DNA from: an uncultured Alistipes sp.
GTDB lineage: Bacteria; Bacteroidota; Bacteroidia; Bacteroidales; Rikenellaceae
Direction of reading: 5' to 3'
DNA: 64,000 bases
Assembly (NCBI GenBank): GCA_944321765.1
Contig: CALUMQ010000019.1
Coordinates: 1 to 64,000, forward strand
Under the pieces are notes generated by a model, which did no database searches, was not told where the DNA came from, and was given only the letters and a program-made list of their open reading frames with translations. The position numbers were made by a program, and so were the translations under genes. Of the stretch, positions 9,596-17,100 are shown in pieces (position 1 is the stretch's first letter; every line of letters starts with the position of its first letter).

Positions 9596-10306
9596 CTACT
9601 TCTCCGCGTCTTCCTTGGGCAGATCGAATTTCAGGTATTTGGTGCCGTTCTCCTGCGTAAGGATGCGCAGCGTGATGCCCTTCTTGTCCTTGAGCAGGTC
9701 GGCCAGCGGCGTCACGTCGAGCGAGATGTAGTACCAGTAGGTATATCCGTGGATATCGCCGTCGGCATTGTGGCGGAGCTCGACGTCGAGGTATCCCTCA
9801 TTGGTCTGCTCGGGTTCCTCGACGTTGTTGACGATCAGCGTGAAGGAGTGCTTCGAGTTGTCCGTCACGGGATAACCCACGTAGAGCGTCAGCCACTCCC
9901 GGGTGAGGTTGCTGAACGAGAGGTAGTCGGTCATGAAACTCGTAGGGTTGTTGGCCAGTTGGTCCAGCTCCTCCTGGGTGTCCACGACCTTCGAGGTCCC
10001 GGCGTAGATGTAGTCGACGCCGTAGAGGGCGATGTTGTAGTCGTAGCCCTGCTTGGGTTCGTCGAGGAGGTTGAACCACACGATGGCTCTCTTCTGTTCG
10101 GCGTCGGGTTTGAAGTAGGGCATGCGCGACTTGTCGCCCGGGTAGAGGGTTTCACCGTTGTCGCGCTGGAAGTAGAAGTCTCCGTCGTCGAGCGTGTGGA
10201 TGCTCGTGATGAGCGAATAGCCGGGGTAGTCACCCTTGTCGTCGTTGCAGGACGGGAGCATGGCTGCAAAACCGGCTAAGAGCAGTATGAATCCGAATTT
10301 TTTCAT
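9596..10306 (-). CDS. NigD-like lipoprotein
   Basis: A 236-residue predicted lipoprotein: [13 protein letters not shown] signal, lipobox MLPSC with cysteine 20, then a two-part mature domain rich in Tyr/Asp ([17 protein letters not shown], later [15 protein letters not shown]), the pattern of the NigD-like family of Bacteroidota envelope proteins. I chose the ATG at 10306 because it places the signal peptide at the N-terminus; the frame is open to 10369. It is divergent from an ECF sigma/anti-sigma pair across 132 bp that contains an imperfect palindrome, so it is a likely regulon member. Confidence 0.8.
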   Translation of the reverse strand: MKKFGFILLLAGFAAMLPSCNDDKGDYPGYSLITSIHTLDDGDFYFQRDNGETLYPGDKSRMPYFKPDAEQKRAIVWFNLLDEPKQGYDYNIALYGVDYIYAGTSKVVDTQEELDQLANNPTSFMTDYLSFSNLTREWLTLYVGYPVTDNSKHSFTLIVNNVEEPEQTNEGYLDVELRHNADGDIHGYTYWYYISLDVTPLADLLKDKKGITLRILTQENGTKYLKFDLPKEDAEK

Positions 10307-10363
10307 CTTTTGACGTATTTTTTTGTTACCTTTCGCTCTTAAAACGTCCCCGGGGAGGAAATA

Positions 10364-10398
10364 CTGCACGAAGGAAAAAATTTTTTTGTTTCATGCAG
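10364..10398. repeat. Imperfect palindrome between NigD-like gene and ECF sigma gene
   Basis: CTGCACGAAGG and its near-complement TTTCATGCAG flank a central A6/T7 tract. Outer five base pairs are perfect; there are two mismatches and one wobble further in. It sits midway in the divergent intergenic region, 58 bp from the NigD-like start and 40 bp from the sigma start. It could be an operator, a UP-like element or a bidirectional terminator. Confidence 0.4.
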
Positions 10399-10438
10399 TC
10401 CTTGCGCCGCGGGTCCATTTATATAAGTGGTTTAGAAG

Positions 10439-11011
10439 ATGCAAATGGACGAACAGATACTGGCCGATGGGTGCAGAGCGGGGAGCGATGCGGCCCGGAA
10501 GGAGCTGTATGACCGTTATGCAGGTCGTCTGCTGGCCATTTGCATGCGTTATGTCGGTGAACGGGCGACGGCCGAGGATCTGATGCACGATGCTTTTCTG
10601 AAGATTTTCGGGGCCTTTGACCGCTTTGCCTATCGCGGGCCGGGATCGCTCCGGGCGTGGATCGAACGCATCACGGTGAACGTGGCGCTCGAATGGCTGC
10701 GGAGCCGCAACCGCCTCGACAGCGTTTCGCTCGATGAGGGGCGTACGGCGGCGCGGCTTGCCGAGACGGAGTCGGAACCCGAACCCGGAGGGGCCGAAGT
10801 GACGAAGATCCCGCGCGAGGTGCTGCTGCGCTTCGTCGGAGAGCTGCCCGACGGTTACCGTGCGGTGTTCAACCTTTATTGCATCGAGGGATACTCGCAT
10901 CGCGATATTGCCCGTCTGCTGGGCATTAACGAAAAGAGCTCCTCGTCGCAGCTCTCGCGGGCCCGCAGCCTGCTGGCGCACAAGGTCCGGGAGTATTTGA
11001 AAACGCATTAG
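10439..11011 (+). CDS. ECF-type RNA polymerase sigma factor
   Basis: A 190-residue sigma-70 family protein with region 2 (about 15-85; LYDRYAGRLLAICMRYVG and AEDLMHDAFLKIFGAF) and region 4 (about 125-185; LPDGYRAVFNLYCIEGYSHRD followed by an HTH and QLSRARSLLAHKV). It is separated by 6 bp from a gene whose product looks like its anti-sigma partner. Architecture and partner resemble the Das sigma factors described with Dma anti-sigmas in Bacteroides thetaiotaomicron; that assignment is an inference. Confidence 0.92.
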   Translation: MQMDEQILADGCRAGSDAARKELYDRYAGRLLAICMRYVGERATAEDLMHDAFLKIFGAFDRFAYRGPGSLRAWIERITVNVALEWLRSRNRLDSVSLDEGRTAARLAETESEPEPGGAEVTKIPREVLLRFVGELPDGYRAVFNLYCIEGYSHRDIARLLGINEKSSSSQLSRARSLLAHKVREYLKTH

Positions 11012-11017
11012 CGAAAG

Positions 11018-12331
11018 ATGAAACAAGAACGGAATAACGAGTGGATCGAGGCCCTGCGGCAATCGCTGCGGGATGCCGAACTTCCGCCCTCGGAGGATGG
11101 ATGGGAGCGGTTGCAGCGAGAGCTGGCGCGCCAATCCTCGACACGCGGATCGGCACCGGAGCCCGAAGCCGTGAAGCGTCCCGCGTGGAAGATCCTGTGG
11201 CCGCGAGTCGCGGCAGCTGCCGCTGTCGTATTGATCGGCCTTGTCGCGGGCAACCTGCTGCTCCGGCCGGATCCCGTGTTGGAATCTCATGGAGACGTGA
11301 TCGTTTCGGCTGCCGATGGCGAAACCCCGGCGGTATCGCTGCCACCGCAGGCCGATGCCCCGTCGCCGTCAGAGAGGCTTGCCGAAACGGTCGGACTCTC
11401 CGAAGAGCGCTCCGAGGTCTCCTCCTCCCTGCGGTCGCGGAGGCTTCTTGCGGCGAAGATTCCTGCCGATCGGGAACAACCGGCGGAGATCGAGCCTGCG
11501 AAGAATGCCGGCACCTTGACGGATGAGGCAGCCGCCCGATCTGCTGCTGCAGATCGGGAACTGCGTGCCGGGGAACCCGATCGGACCGATGCCGCAACGC
11601 ATGCTGCCGTGGCACGTTCGGCGGCGGCTCCGGCCTCGCCCCGTGCGGCGACGCGTTTGCGGGAAGCCACCGGCGAGACACCTGCTGCCCGACGCCCGGC
11701 ACGCAGCCGAGCCTCGTTCTCGGTACATGCCGGAGGGGGACTCTCGGGGGGCGGTACGACGCCGACATCGCTTCCGAAGATGCAGATGTCGGCCGTGAAC
11801 GACCTGGCGATGACGGTCGGAACGGGTGACAACATGACCTACAAGCAGCGTTTCGATGCCGGGGACAACACCTACCGCCACCATCAGCCGCTGAGCTTCG
11901 GACTCTCGGTGTCGAAAGCCTTTCCCTACGGGTTGTCGCTCGAAAGCGGACTGATCTATACACTGGTTCGTTCCGACGTGCGGACGCGTTATTCCTCGGA
12001 GGATGTGTCGCAGAAACTCCATTTCGTCGGTATTCCGGTGCGTCTGAACTGGCAGTTTCTCGAGCGGGGAGCGCTTTCCTTATATATAGGAGCGGGAGGT
12101 ATGGCCGAGAAATGCGTGTCGGCGAGATTCGGCACCACCTCGGTGAATGAACCGGGCCTGCAGTGGTCGGCACTGGCTGCCGTCGGTGTCCAGTACCGCC
12201 TGGGCGATGTTGTAGGACTCTATTTCGAACCCGAAGGTTCCTATTACTTTACGCAGACGCGGTTGCGCACCGTGCGCACCGATTCTCCGTTGACTCTGTC
12301 GCTACGGCTGGGCGTGCGTCTCACCTTTTGA
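11018..12331 (+). CDS. Putative dual membrane-spanning anti-sigma factor (Dma-like), C-terminal beta-barrel
   Basis: A 437-residue protein with four visible parts. Residues 1 to about 58 are a charged soluble segment (NNEWIEALRQSLRDAE, then EDGWERLQRELAR), fitting a short cytoplasmic anti-sigma domain. Residues about 59-82 are a transmembrane helix. Residues about 83-230 are a disordered Ala/Ser/Arg/Glu-rich linker. Residues about 232-437 alternate as an eight-strand-type barrel with the terminal SLRLGVRLTF. Such an order would place one chain across both membranes, as described for the Dma family of Bacteroides. It follows the ECF sigma gene by 6 bp and ends at a clear terminator. Confidence 0.8.
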   Translation: MKQERNNEWIEALRQSLRDAELPPSEDGWERLQRELARQSSTRGSAPEPEAVKRPAWKILWPRVAAAAAVVLIGLVAGNLLLRPDPVLESHGDVIVSAADGETPAVSLPPQADAPSPSERLAETVGLSEERSEVSSSLRSRRLLAAKIPADREQPAEIEPAKNAGTLTDEAAARSAAADRELRAGEPDRTDAATHAAVARSAAAPASPRAATRLREATGETPAARRPARSRASFSVHAGGGLSGGGTTPTSLPKMQMSAVNDLAMTVGTGDNMTYKQRFDAGDNTYRHHQPLSFGLSVSKAFPYGLSLESGLIYTLVRSDVRTRYSSEDVSQKLHFVGIPVRLNWQFLERGALSLYIGAGGMAEKCVSARFGTTSVNEPGLQWSALAAVGVQYRLGDVVGLYFEPEGSYYFTQTRLRTVRTDSPLTLSLRLGVRLTF

Positions 12332-12373
12332 GCCTCTGACATGATATCGAGGTGCGCCCGAGTGCGCCGTAGT

Positions 12374-12403
12374 AAGTCCGTACGTCTGTACGGACTTTTT
12401 TTG
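12374..12403 (+). terminator. Terminator of the sigma/anti-sigma operon
   Basis: A perfect 10-bp stem (12374-12383 with 12388-12397), loop GTCT, runs into a T tract ending at 12402. It lies 43 bp after the stop of the Dma-like gene. Confidence 0.9.
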
Positions 12404-12548
12404 TGTCCATGGAAGTTTTTTCGCAGGATGGAGCGGTGTACGAATGAAGCTAAAATTGCTATTTTTTATTGTCGGGCTGAATTTTGTTATTATTTTTGTT
12501 GCCGGAAGCGGTTGCAGCCCATATGAGGAAGATTCCCGGGAAATAAAA

Positions 12549-12573
12549 ACAGGCGCGAATATTTCGCGCCTGT
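12549..12573 (-). terminator. Terminator of tRNA-Arg
   Basis: A perfect 11-bp inverted repeat (12549-12559 with 12563-12573) has a 3-nt loop and exits on the minus strand into TTTTTATTT. It lies 3 nt beyond the 3' end of the tRNA gene. Confidence 0.85.
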
Positions 12574-12576
12574 GAG

Positions 12577-12648
12577 TAGTCCCGACGGGAATCGAACCCA
12601 TATCGTAAGAACCGGAATCTTGTATTCTATCCATTGAACTACGGGACC
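12577..12648 (-). tRNA. tRNA-Arg (anticodon CCG)
   Basis: Read on the minus strand, the cloverleaf starts with acceptor GGTCCCG and pairs with CGGGACT. The D arm is GTTC/GAAT, the anticodon loop TTCCGGT gives anticodon CCG (codon CGG), and the T arm has the TTCGATT loop closed by ATGGG/CCCGT. The discriminator base is A, and no CCA is encoded. The 1-72 pair is G-U, and the outermost anticodon-stem pair (C-A) is a mismatch. A -33/-7 promoter lies directly upstream and a hairpin terminator downstream. Confidence 0.9.
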
Positions 12649-12655
12649 GGGGTTG

Positions 12656-12687
12656 CAAAGATGCAAAAAAAATTTTAATTGTACAAA
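12656..12687 (-). promoter_or_regulatory. Candidate promoter of tRNA-Arg
   Basis: On the minus strand a TTTG (12684-12687) is followed after 20 bp by CATCTTTG (12656-12663), 7 of 8 matches to TAnnTTTG. It lies 7 bp ahead of the tRNA 5' end. The promoter's -33 end abuts the start of the divergent HTH regulator gene. Confidence 0.55.
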
Positions 12688-12690
12688 AAA

Positions 12691-13320
12691 ATGCGGGAAA
12701 AGAGGAGTAATTGGCAGAGAGTCGAGGCCGTGATCAAGTGGGCGAACATGACGACCAACTATTTTGCACGGTACATCGGCTTGGCGAGAGGGGAGAACCT
12801 GTATCAGATAAAGCGCGGCAACAATGGCATATCGCTTGATGTGGCCAACCGTATTGTGGCGAAGTTTCCCCAGGTGGACAAACTGTGGCTGCTGACGGGC
12901 GAGGGGCAGATGTTTTCCGACGTGAAGCTGCGCGGCATACAGATCCCGTATTATCATGTTGAGGTCGAGCAGGCGATTGCGGAGCTCGAGCGGCTGGAGC
13001 CGGACAGCTATCTGGTGGTTCCTCCGGCGGGGGATTGTGACCTGGCCATGAACTACACGGGCCATGCCATGGGGCATACGATCCCTTCGGGGACGATCGT
13101 GCTGCTGAAGGCAATCGACCGGGATGCGATAATTCCCGGGTCGGAGTGTGTGATAGTCGGCCGAAAAATTGTAACTTTGCGTACGGTGCGTGTCGTACCC
13201 GATGAAAACAAGGTGCGGCTGGTTGCCGGAGATCGTGAGAACTATGATGACATTGTGTTGGATGTCAGCGATATAACAGCGGTCTATAAGGTAAAGGGAA
13301 TGTTGATAATCAATAATTGA
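12691..13320 (+). CDS. HTH regulator with S24/LexA-like C-terminal domain lacking catalytic residues
   Basis: A 209-residue phage-repressor-like protein. The N-terminal half is an HTH (about 5-70: WQRVEAVIKWANM, then YFARYIGLARGENLYQIKRG). The C-terminal half (about 105-209) follows the LexA/CI fold but reads GHAM at 124-127, where active S24 proteins have GxSM, so the nucleophile serine is alanine. The region where LexA has its catalytic lysine reads KIVTLRTVRV without an aligned lysine. It is thus unlikely to self-cleave. The TTG at 12679 is an upstream alternative start; the ATG at 12691 is preferred. The gene is followed 12 bp later by ribE. Confidence 0.75.
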   Translation: MREKRSNWQRVEAVIKWANMTTNYFARYIGLARGENLYQIKRGNNGISLDVANRIVAKFPQVDKLWLLTGEGQMFSDVKLRGIQIPYYHVEVEQAIAELERLEPDSYLVVPPAGDCDLAMNYTGHAMGHTIPSGTIVLLKAIDRDAIIPGSECVIVGRKIVTLRTVRVVPDENKVRLVAGDRENYDDIVLDVSDITAVYKVKGMLIINN

Positions 13321-13332
13321 GACAATAAGCGT

Positions 13333-13932
13333 ATGTTTTCAGGTATCGTCGAAGGCATGGCGGAGGTCGTATCGATCCGCACCGACCGTCAGAACAAGGA
13401 TTTCACGCTTCGAGCGGATTTCACCCGGGAGTTGAAGATCGATCAGAGCATCTCCCACAACGGCGTGTGCCTGACGGTGGTCGACATCACCGGGGACACC
13501 TATACCGTAACGGCGATGAAGGAGACGCTCGAGCGCAGCAACCTCGGGCTGCTGGCGGTGGGGGATCTGGTCAACGTCGAGCGTTCGATGAAGCCCGATG
13601 CGCTGCTCGACGGACACATCGTGCAGGGACACGTCGACCAGACGGCCGTCTGCACGGCCAAGGAGGATGCCGACGGCAGCTGGTACTTCACCTTCGAGTA
13701 CGAGCCGCAGGGCGGAGGCCTCTGCACGGTGGAGAAGGGTTCGGTGACGGTCAACGGCGTGAGTCTCACGGTCTGCGACCCTACCGAAAAGAGTTTCCGC
13801 GTGGCGATCATTCCCTACACGTTCGAGCATACGAACTTCTGTCGCATCGAAGTGGGGACGGTCGTGAATCTTGAATTCGACATCATCGGGAAGTATATCG
13901 CCCGGCTGATGCAGAACTATATGAAGAAGTAA
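13333..13932 (+). CDS. ribE: Riboflavin synthase, alpha chain
   Basis: Dismutation of two 6,7-dimethyl-8-ribityllumazine molecules to riboflavin, the last step of the pathway. The 199 residues show two lumazine-binding repeats: MFSGIVEGMAEV with ISHNGVCLTVVDI (residues 1-95), and HIVQGHVDQTA with VTVNGVSLTVCD (about 96-190). Length is normal. It lies between the HTH regulator (12 bp) and a histidine kinase gene (7 bp), suggesting co-transcription. No FMN riboswitch was seen upstream. Confidence 0.96.
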   Translation: MFSGIVEGMAEVVSIRTDRQNKDFTLRADFTRELKIDQSISHNGVCLTVVDITGDTYTVTAMKETLERSNLGLLAVGDLVNVERSMKPDALLDGHIVQGHVDQTAVCTAKEDADGSWYFTFEYEPQGGGLCTVEKGSVTVNGVSLTVCDPTEKSFRVAIIPYTFEHTNFCRIEVGTVVNLEFDIIGKYIARLMQNYMKK

Positions 13933-13939
13933 TACATCC

Positions 13940-15004
13940 ATGCCAACCATCAAGACCAAAGAGGCGGCATCGGGCTGGATCGGCCTGCTTGCCACGGTAA
14001 TTGTTGCCGGGGTACTGTTCGCCCTGCATGCGAAAGGGGTGCAGATCCGTTGGATCGCAGCAACCGGCGTATTGCTCGGTACGTTTGCGATTGTGACGTT
14101 TGTCGCGCTGTTCATCATCCGCAAGTATGTCTCCTACAAACTCAAGCCGATCTACTCGATCGTTCTCTCGCGCGACGTGCACACGAAGGAGATCTTCTCG
14201 GAGCTCAAGGACAAGAAGGTCGAGAACATTGGCGAGGAGCTCACGGCGTGGGCCGACACGAACGACAAGGAGATCACGCGGCTGAAGCAGGCCGAGCAGT
14301 TCCGCAAACAGTATCTGGGCAACGTGGCCCACGAGTTGAAGACCCCGATTTTCAACGTGCAGGGATACATCTCGACGCTGCTTGACGGGGGACTGGAGGA
14401 CGAGCTCATCAACCGCAAATACCTTGAACGGGCCGAGAAGAGCATCGACCGGCTGATCAATATCGTCAACGACCTCGACACGATCTCGAAGCTCGAGAGC
14501 AGCATGAACAAGCTCAATCTGGAGCGGTTCGACGTGGTGGCGCTGGCCAAGGAGATCGCCGAGCAGACCGAGATGGAGGCCGACAGGAAACACATCAAGA
14601 TCTCGATCAAAGGAGCGGAGAATCTTCCGTCTCCCTTCTGGGTGGTGGCCGACAAGCACTATGTGGGACAGGTATTCGTCAATCTGATCGTCAACTCGAT
14701 CCGCTATGGCAAGGAGGGGGGACTGACGCGCGTCCGTTTTCGCGACATGCTGGACAAGATCCTGATCGAGGTCGAGGACAACGGACTGGGCATAGCGCGT
14801 GAGGATCTGCCGCGTGTCTTTGAGCGTTTCTACCGCACCGACAAGGGGCGTTCGCGCGAGCAGGGAGGTACGGGCCTCGGACTTGCCATCGTCAAGCACA
14901 TTATCGAGGCCCATGGCGAGCGCATCACCGTGCGCAGCGAGCTGGGCGTCGGCAGCACCTTCTCCTTCACGCTTCGCAAGGCGAACCTCCAGGAGATGAA
15001 GTAA
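13940..15004 (+). CDS. Orphan two-component sensor histidine kinase
   Basis: A 354-residue PhoR-like inner-membrane kinase. Two transmembrane helices lie at about 14-30 and 41-60 with only a short periplasmic loop, so there is no large sensor domain. The dimerisation/H-box contains NVAHELKTPIFNVQGYI with phospho-acceptor His131. The ATPase domain follows with the N-box (VFVNLIVNSIRYGKEGG), the G1 box VEDNGLGIA and the G2 box GGTGLGLAIVKHI. No response regulator gene is adjacent. It starts 7 bp after ribE and is followed by a tandem-repeat spacer. Confidence 0.93.
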   Translation: MPTIKTKEAASGWIGLLATVIVAGVLFALHAKGVQIRWIAATGVLLGTFAIVTFVALFIIRKYVSYKLKPIYSIVLSRDVHTKEIFSELKDKKVENIGEELTAWADTNDKEITRLKQAEQFRKQYLGNVAHELKTPIFNVQGYISTLLDGGLEDELINRKYLERAEKSIDRLINIVNDLDTISKLESSMNKLNLERFDVVALAKEIAEQTEMEADRKHIKISIKGAENLPSPFWVVADKHYVGQVFVNLIVNSIRYGKEGGLTRVRFRDMLDKILIEVEDNGLGIAREDLPRVFERFYRTDKGRSREQGGTGLGLAIVKHIIEAHGERITVRSELGVGSTFSFTLRKANLQEMK

Positions 15005-15022
15005 TCCTGTGCCGGGATCCAC

Positions 15023-15133
15023 GAGGGGCCGTAGCGAGGGGCCGTAGTGGGGTCGTAGTGAAGGACCTGTAGCGAGGGGCCGTAGCGAGGGGCCGTAGCG
15101 AGGGAGCGTAGTGAAGGGCTGTAGTGAAGGGGG
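15023..15133. repeat. Tandem array of a 13-bp unit, eight copies
   Basis: The core GTAG is repeated at 15031, 15044, 15055, 15069, 15082, 15095, 15108 and 15121, spacings 13, 11, 14, 13, 13, 13, 13. The unit approximates GTAGYGARGGGSC. It fills the spacer between the histidine kinase gene and lgt. There are no spacers or palindromes, so it is not a CRISPR. Copy number may vary by replication slippage. Confidence 0.85.
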
Positions 15134-15134
15134 T

Positions 15135-15170
15135 GAGTGCGAGACTGAATGTGAGGCTGAGTGCGGGACC
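15135..15170. repeat. Tandem array of a 12-bp unit, three copies
   Basis: Three consecutive 12-mers (15135-15146, 15147-15158, 15159-15170) of the form GARTGYGRGRCY follow the 13-bp array directly. They may be diverged relatives of it. Confidence 0.7.
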
Positions 15171-15217
15171 GGAATGCGGAACCCGGAGAGGGCGCAACCA
15201 TGTAAAACAATGAATTT

Positions 15218-16114
15218 ATGATACACGCTTTGAGCATCGTATGGGATTTCGATCCGGTATTCATCAGTATCGGTTCGTTCGAAATCCGCTATTATGGAGT
15301 GATGTGGGCGCTGGCGATCCTGATCGGCGCATGGTTTTTCGACAATTTCTGCAAACGCGAAGGGCTTCCGCAGGAGGTTTCGGGGTCGATCTTTATCTAT
15401 GGAACGATCGCTACGATTCTGGGTGCGCGCCTCGGCCACTGCCTCTTCTACGATCCGGTGGGTTATCTTTCGGAACCATGGACGATCATTACGGGATTCC
15501 GCGACGGCGGCATGGCGAGCCACGGGGCCGCCATCGGTCTGCTGATCGGCCTGTGGCTCTTTTCGCGCAAAAACCACCTTCCCTACATCTGGTCGCTGGA
15601 CCGGATCATGATTCCCGTGGGCATCGGTGGTGCCATCGTCCGCATGGGCAACCTCTTCAATTCGGAGATTTTTGGTGAAGCAACCACGCTTCCGTGGGGT
15701 TTCGAGTTCGTGCGTTCGCATTTGTGGCAGGCCCGTTACGCACCGGCTGCCGTGCACCCCACGCAGATCTACGAAGCCTTGTGCTACCTTGCGACGTTTG
15801 CCATTCTGTGCTGGCTCTATTATCGTCGGGATATGGCTCGCCGGCGTCCGGGCATTCTGTTCGGCATCGGCCTGATCGGCGTATTCCTCACACGCTTCTT
15901 CATCGAGTTTATCAAGACCGAACAGGAAGCCTTCGAGGTGGGCTGGACGCTTGACATGGGACAATGGTTGAGCATTCCCTTCATCGTGCTGGGCCTCTAC
16001 ATGATCTGGCGGGGAGCCACGCGCCCGGCCGCCGATCCTTCGGCGGTTTCCCGAGCCTATGCCTCCGCCATGAAGCCCGCGGCGGGCAAAACCCCTAAAA
16101 AGAAGAAAAAATGA
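15218..16114 (+). CDS. lgt: Prolipoprotein diacylglyceryl transferase
   Basis: Inner-membrane enzyme that transfers diacylglycerol from phosphatidylglycerol to the lipobox cysteine of prolipoproteins. The 298 residues form a seven-helix protein with the conserved Lgt segments RLGHCLFYDP, the signature MGNLFNSEIFGE, HPTQIYEAL, and RFFIEFIKTEQEAFE near the C-terminus. The end is a lysine-rich tail. It is fitting in a window with more than ten predicted lipoproteins. Its stop overlaps the next start by 4 bp (ATGA), so it is translationally coupled to the HU/SPOR gene. Confidence 0.96.
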   Translation: MIHALSIVWDFDPVFISIGSFEIRYYGVMWALAILIGAWFFDNFCKREGLPQEVSGSIFIYGTIATILGARLGHCLFYDPVGYLSEPWTIITGFRDGGMASHGAAIGLLIGLWLFSRKNHLPYIWSLDRIMIPVGIGGAIVRMGNLFNSEIFGEATTLPWGFEFVRSHLWQARYAPAAVHPTQIYEALCYLATFAILCWLYYRRDMARRRPGILFGIGLIGVFLTRFFIEFIKTEQEAFEVGWTLDMGQWLSIPFIVLGLYMIWRGATRPAADPSAVSRAYASAMKPAAGKTPKKKKK

Positions 16115-17100
16115 GTGCAAATCCGATGATGGAACAGGTGGGCCGACTGATCGGCGGCCTGTTGGCCGGCGGGGGCGAAGTCTTTTTGCCCGGCATCGGC
16201 TCGCTGTATACCGAACGGCAGCCTGCCCGGCGGATCAACCGTCGGGAGGTGATTCCGCCACACCGTTTTGTCCAGTTCACCTCGCAGCAGCGGGGTGCGT
16301 CGCTTGTCGACGAGATCGCCCGGGTGCTGCAGATCAACGGTGCCGAGGCGGAGCGTGTCCAGGAGATGGCCCAATCGGTTTACGACCGCTGGACGGCGCG
16401 GGCCCTGGAGTCCGAAGTTCTGACGATCGAGGGGGTCGGCGTGCTGAAGAACAAGCATTTCACACCGGACGAGGCTTTTGAGCGACGCTTGAACCCTCAG
16501 GGACGGGAGCGGGTGCGCGTTCCACGCCCGCGGCGTTTCGACTGGGTATGCTGGATCGGAGTTGCAGCCGTGGTGTGCGCGGCCGCCATTGGAATCTATG
16601 CCTGGCAGATGTTCCGGGTCGATACTCCCGACTCGGTTCCGATGACGCGCCTTGTGCCGGCCCGGCAGACCGACAGCCTTGCAATGGTCCAGCAGACCGA
16701 TTCGACGGGTGTCGCGGCGACGGATTCCTCGCTGCCGACCTCCGGCGTGACGCCCGCGCAATCGTCCGAACCGTCGTCCGAAGCAACCTCGACGACTTCT
16801 GCCTCGACTCCGGCGCCGACCGACCGACCGGTCTCTGCGGACAACGCGACGAGTCCCGCTGCTCTGATCTCGGGGCATCACTATGTGGTGCTGGGCGTCT
16901 TCAGCACGATGGAGAATGCCCGGCGGGCTGCCGCTGGAGCCGCTTCGTCGCAGGAGGTGGCCATCACGTGCGGCGTCTACCGCTTCGGCGCGAAATTCAT
17001 GGTCTCGCCGTTCGAATCGAATGATCCGGAGGCGTGCCGACTCTTCATACGTGCGCATGCCGACCGCTTCCCCGACATGTGGGTATATACGGCTCGCTGA
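16111..17100 (+). CDS. HU-like (CCDC81-type) and SPOR domain membrane protein
   Basis: A 329-residue bitopic protein. Residues about 5-125 resemble the tandem HU-CCDC81 bacterial domains (VFLPGIGSLYTERQPAR, then LTIEGVGVLKNK). A transmembrane helix lies at about 145-167. A Ser/Thr/Ala-rich linker (about 171-251) leads to a SPOR domain (about 252-329; HHYVVLGVFSTMENARRAA). SPOR domains bind denuded peptidoglycan at division sites; the cytoplasmic HU-like half might bind DNA or protein. It overlaps lgt upstream by 4 bp and the GtrA gene downstream by 1 bp. Confidence 0.85.
   Translation: MSANPMMEQVGRLIGGLLAGGGEVFLPGIGSLYTERQPARRINRREVIPPHRFVQFTSQQRGASLVDEIARVLQINGAEAERVQEMAQSVYDRWTARALESEVLTIEGVGVLKNKHFTPDEAFERRLNPQGRERVRVPRPRRFDWVCWIGVAAVVCAAAIGIYAWQMFRVDTPDSVPMTRLVPARQTDSLAMVQQTDSTGVAATDSSLPTSGVTPAQSSEPSSEATSTTSASTPAPTDRPVSADNATSPAALISGHHYVVLGVFSTMENARRAAAGAASSQEVAITCGVYRFGAKFMVSPFESNDPEACRLFIRAHADRFPDMWVYTAR

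Noticed and set aside
13321..13332. FMN riboswitch ahead of ribE
   Set aside because: Only 12 bp separate ribE from the upstream gene; there is no room and no RFN-like sequence.
15023..15170. CRISPR-like array
   Set aside because: Units are 12-13 bp, directly tandem and without unique spacers; no cas genes are present.
13883..16120. 745-residue minus-strand open frame through the histidine kinase and lgt
   Set aside because: It crosses the repeat arrays, which it translates as a repeated Leu-Arg-Pro peptide, and has no family match; the plus strand has three clear genes.
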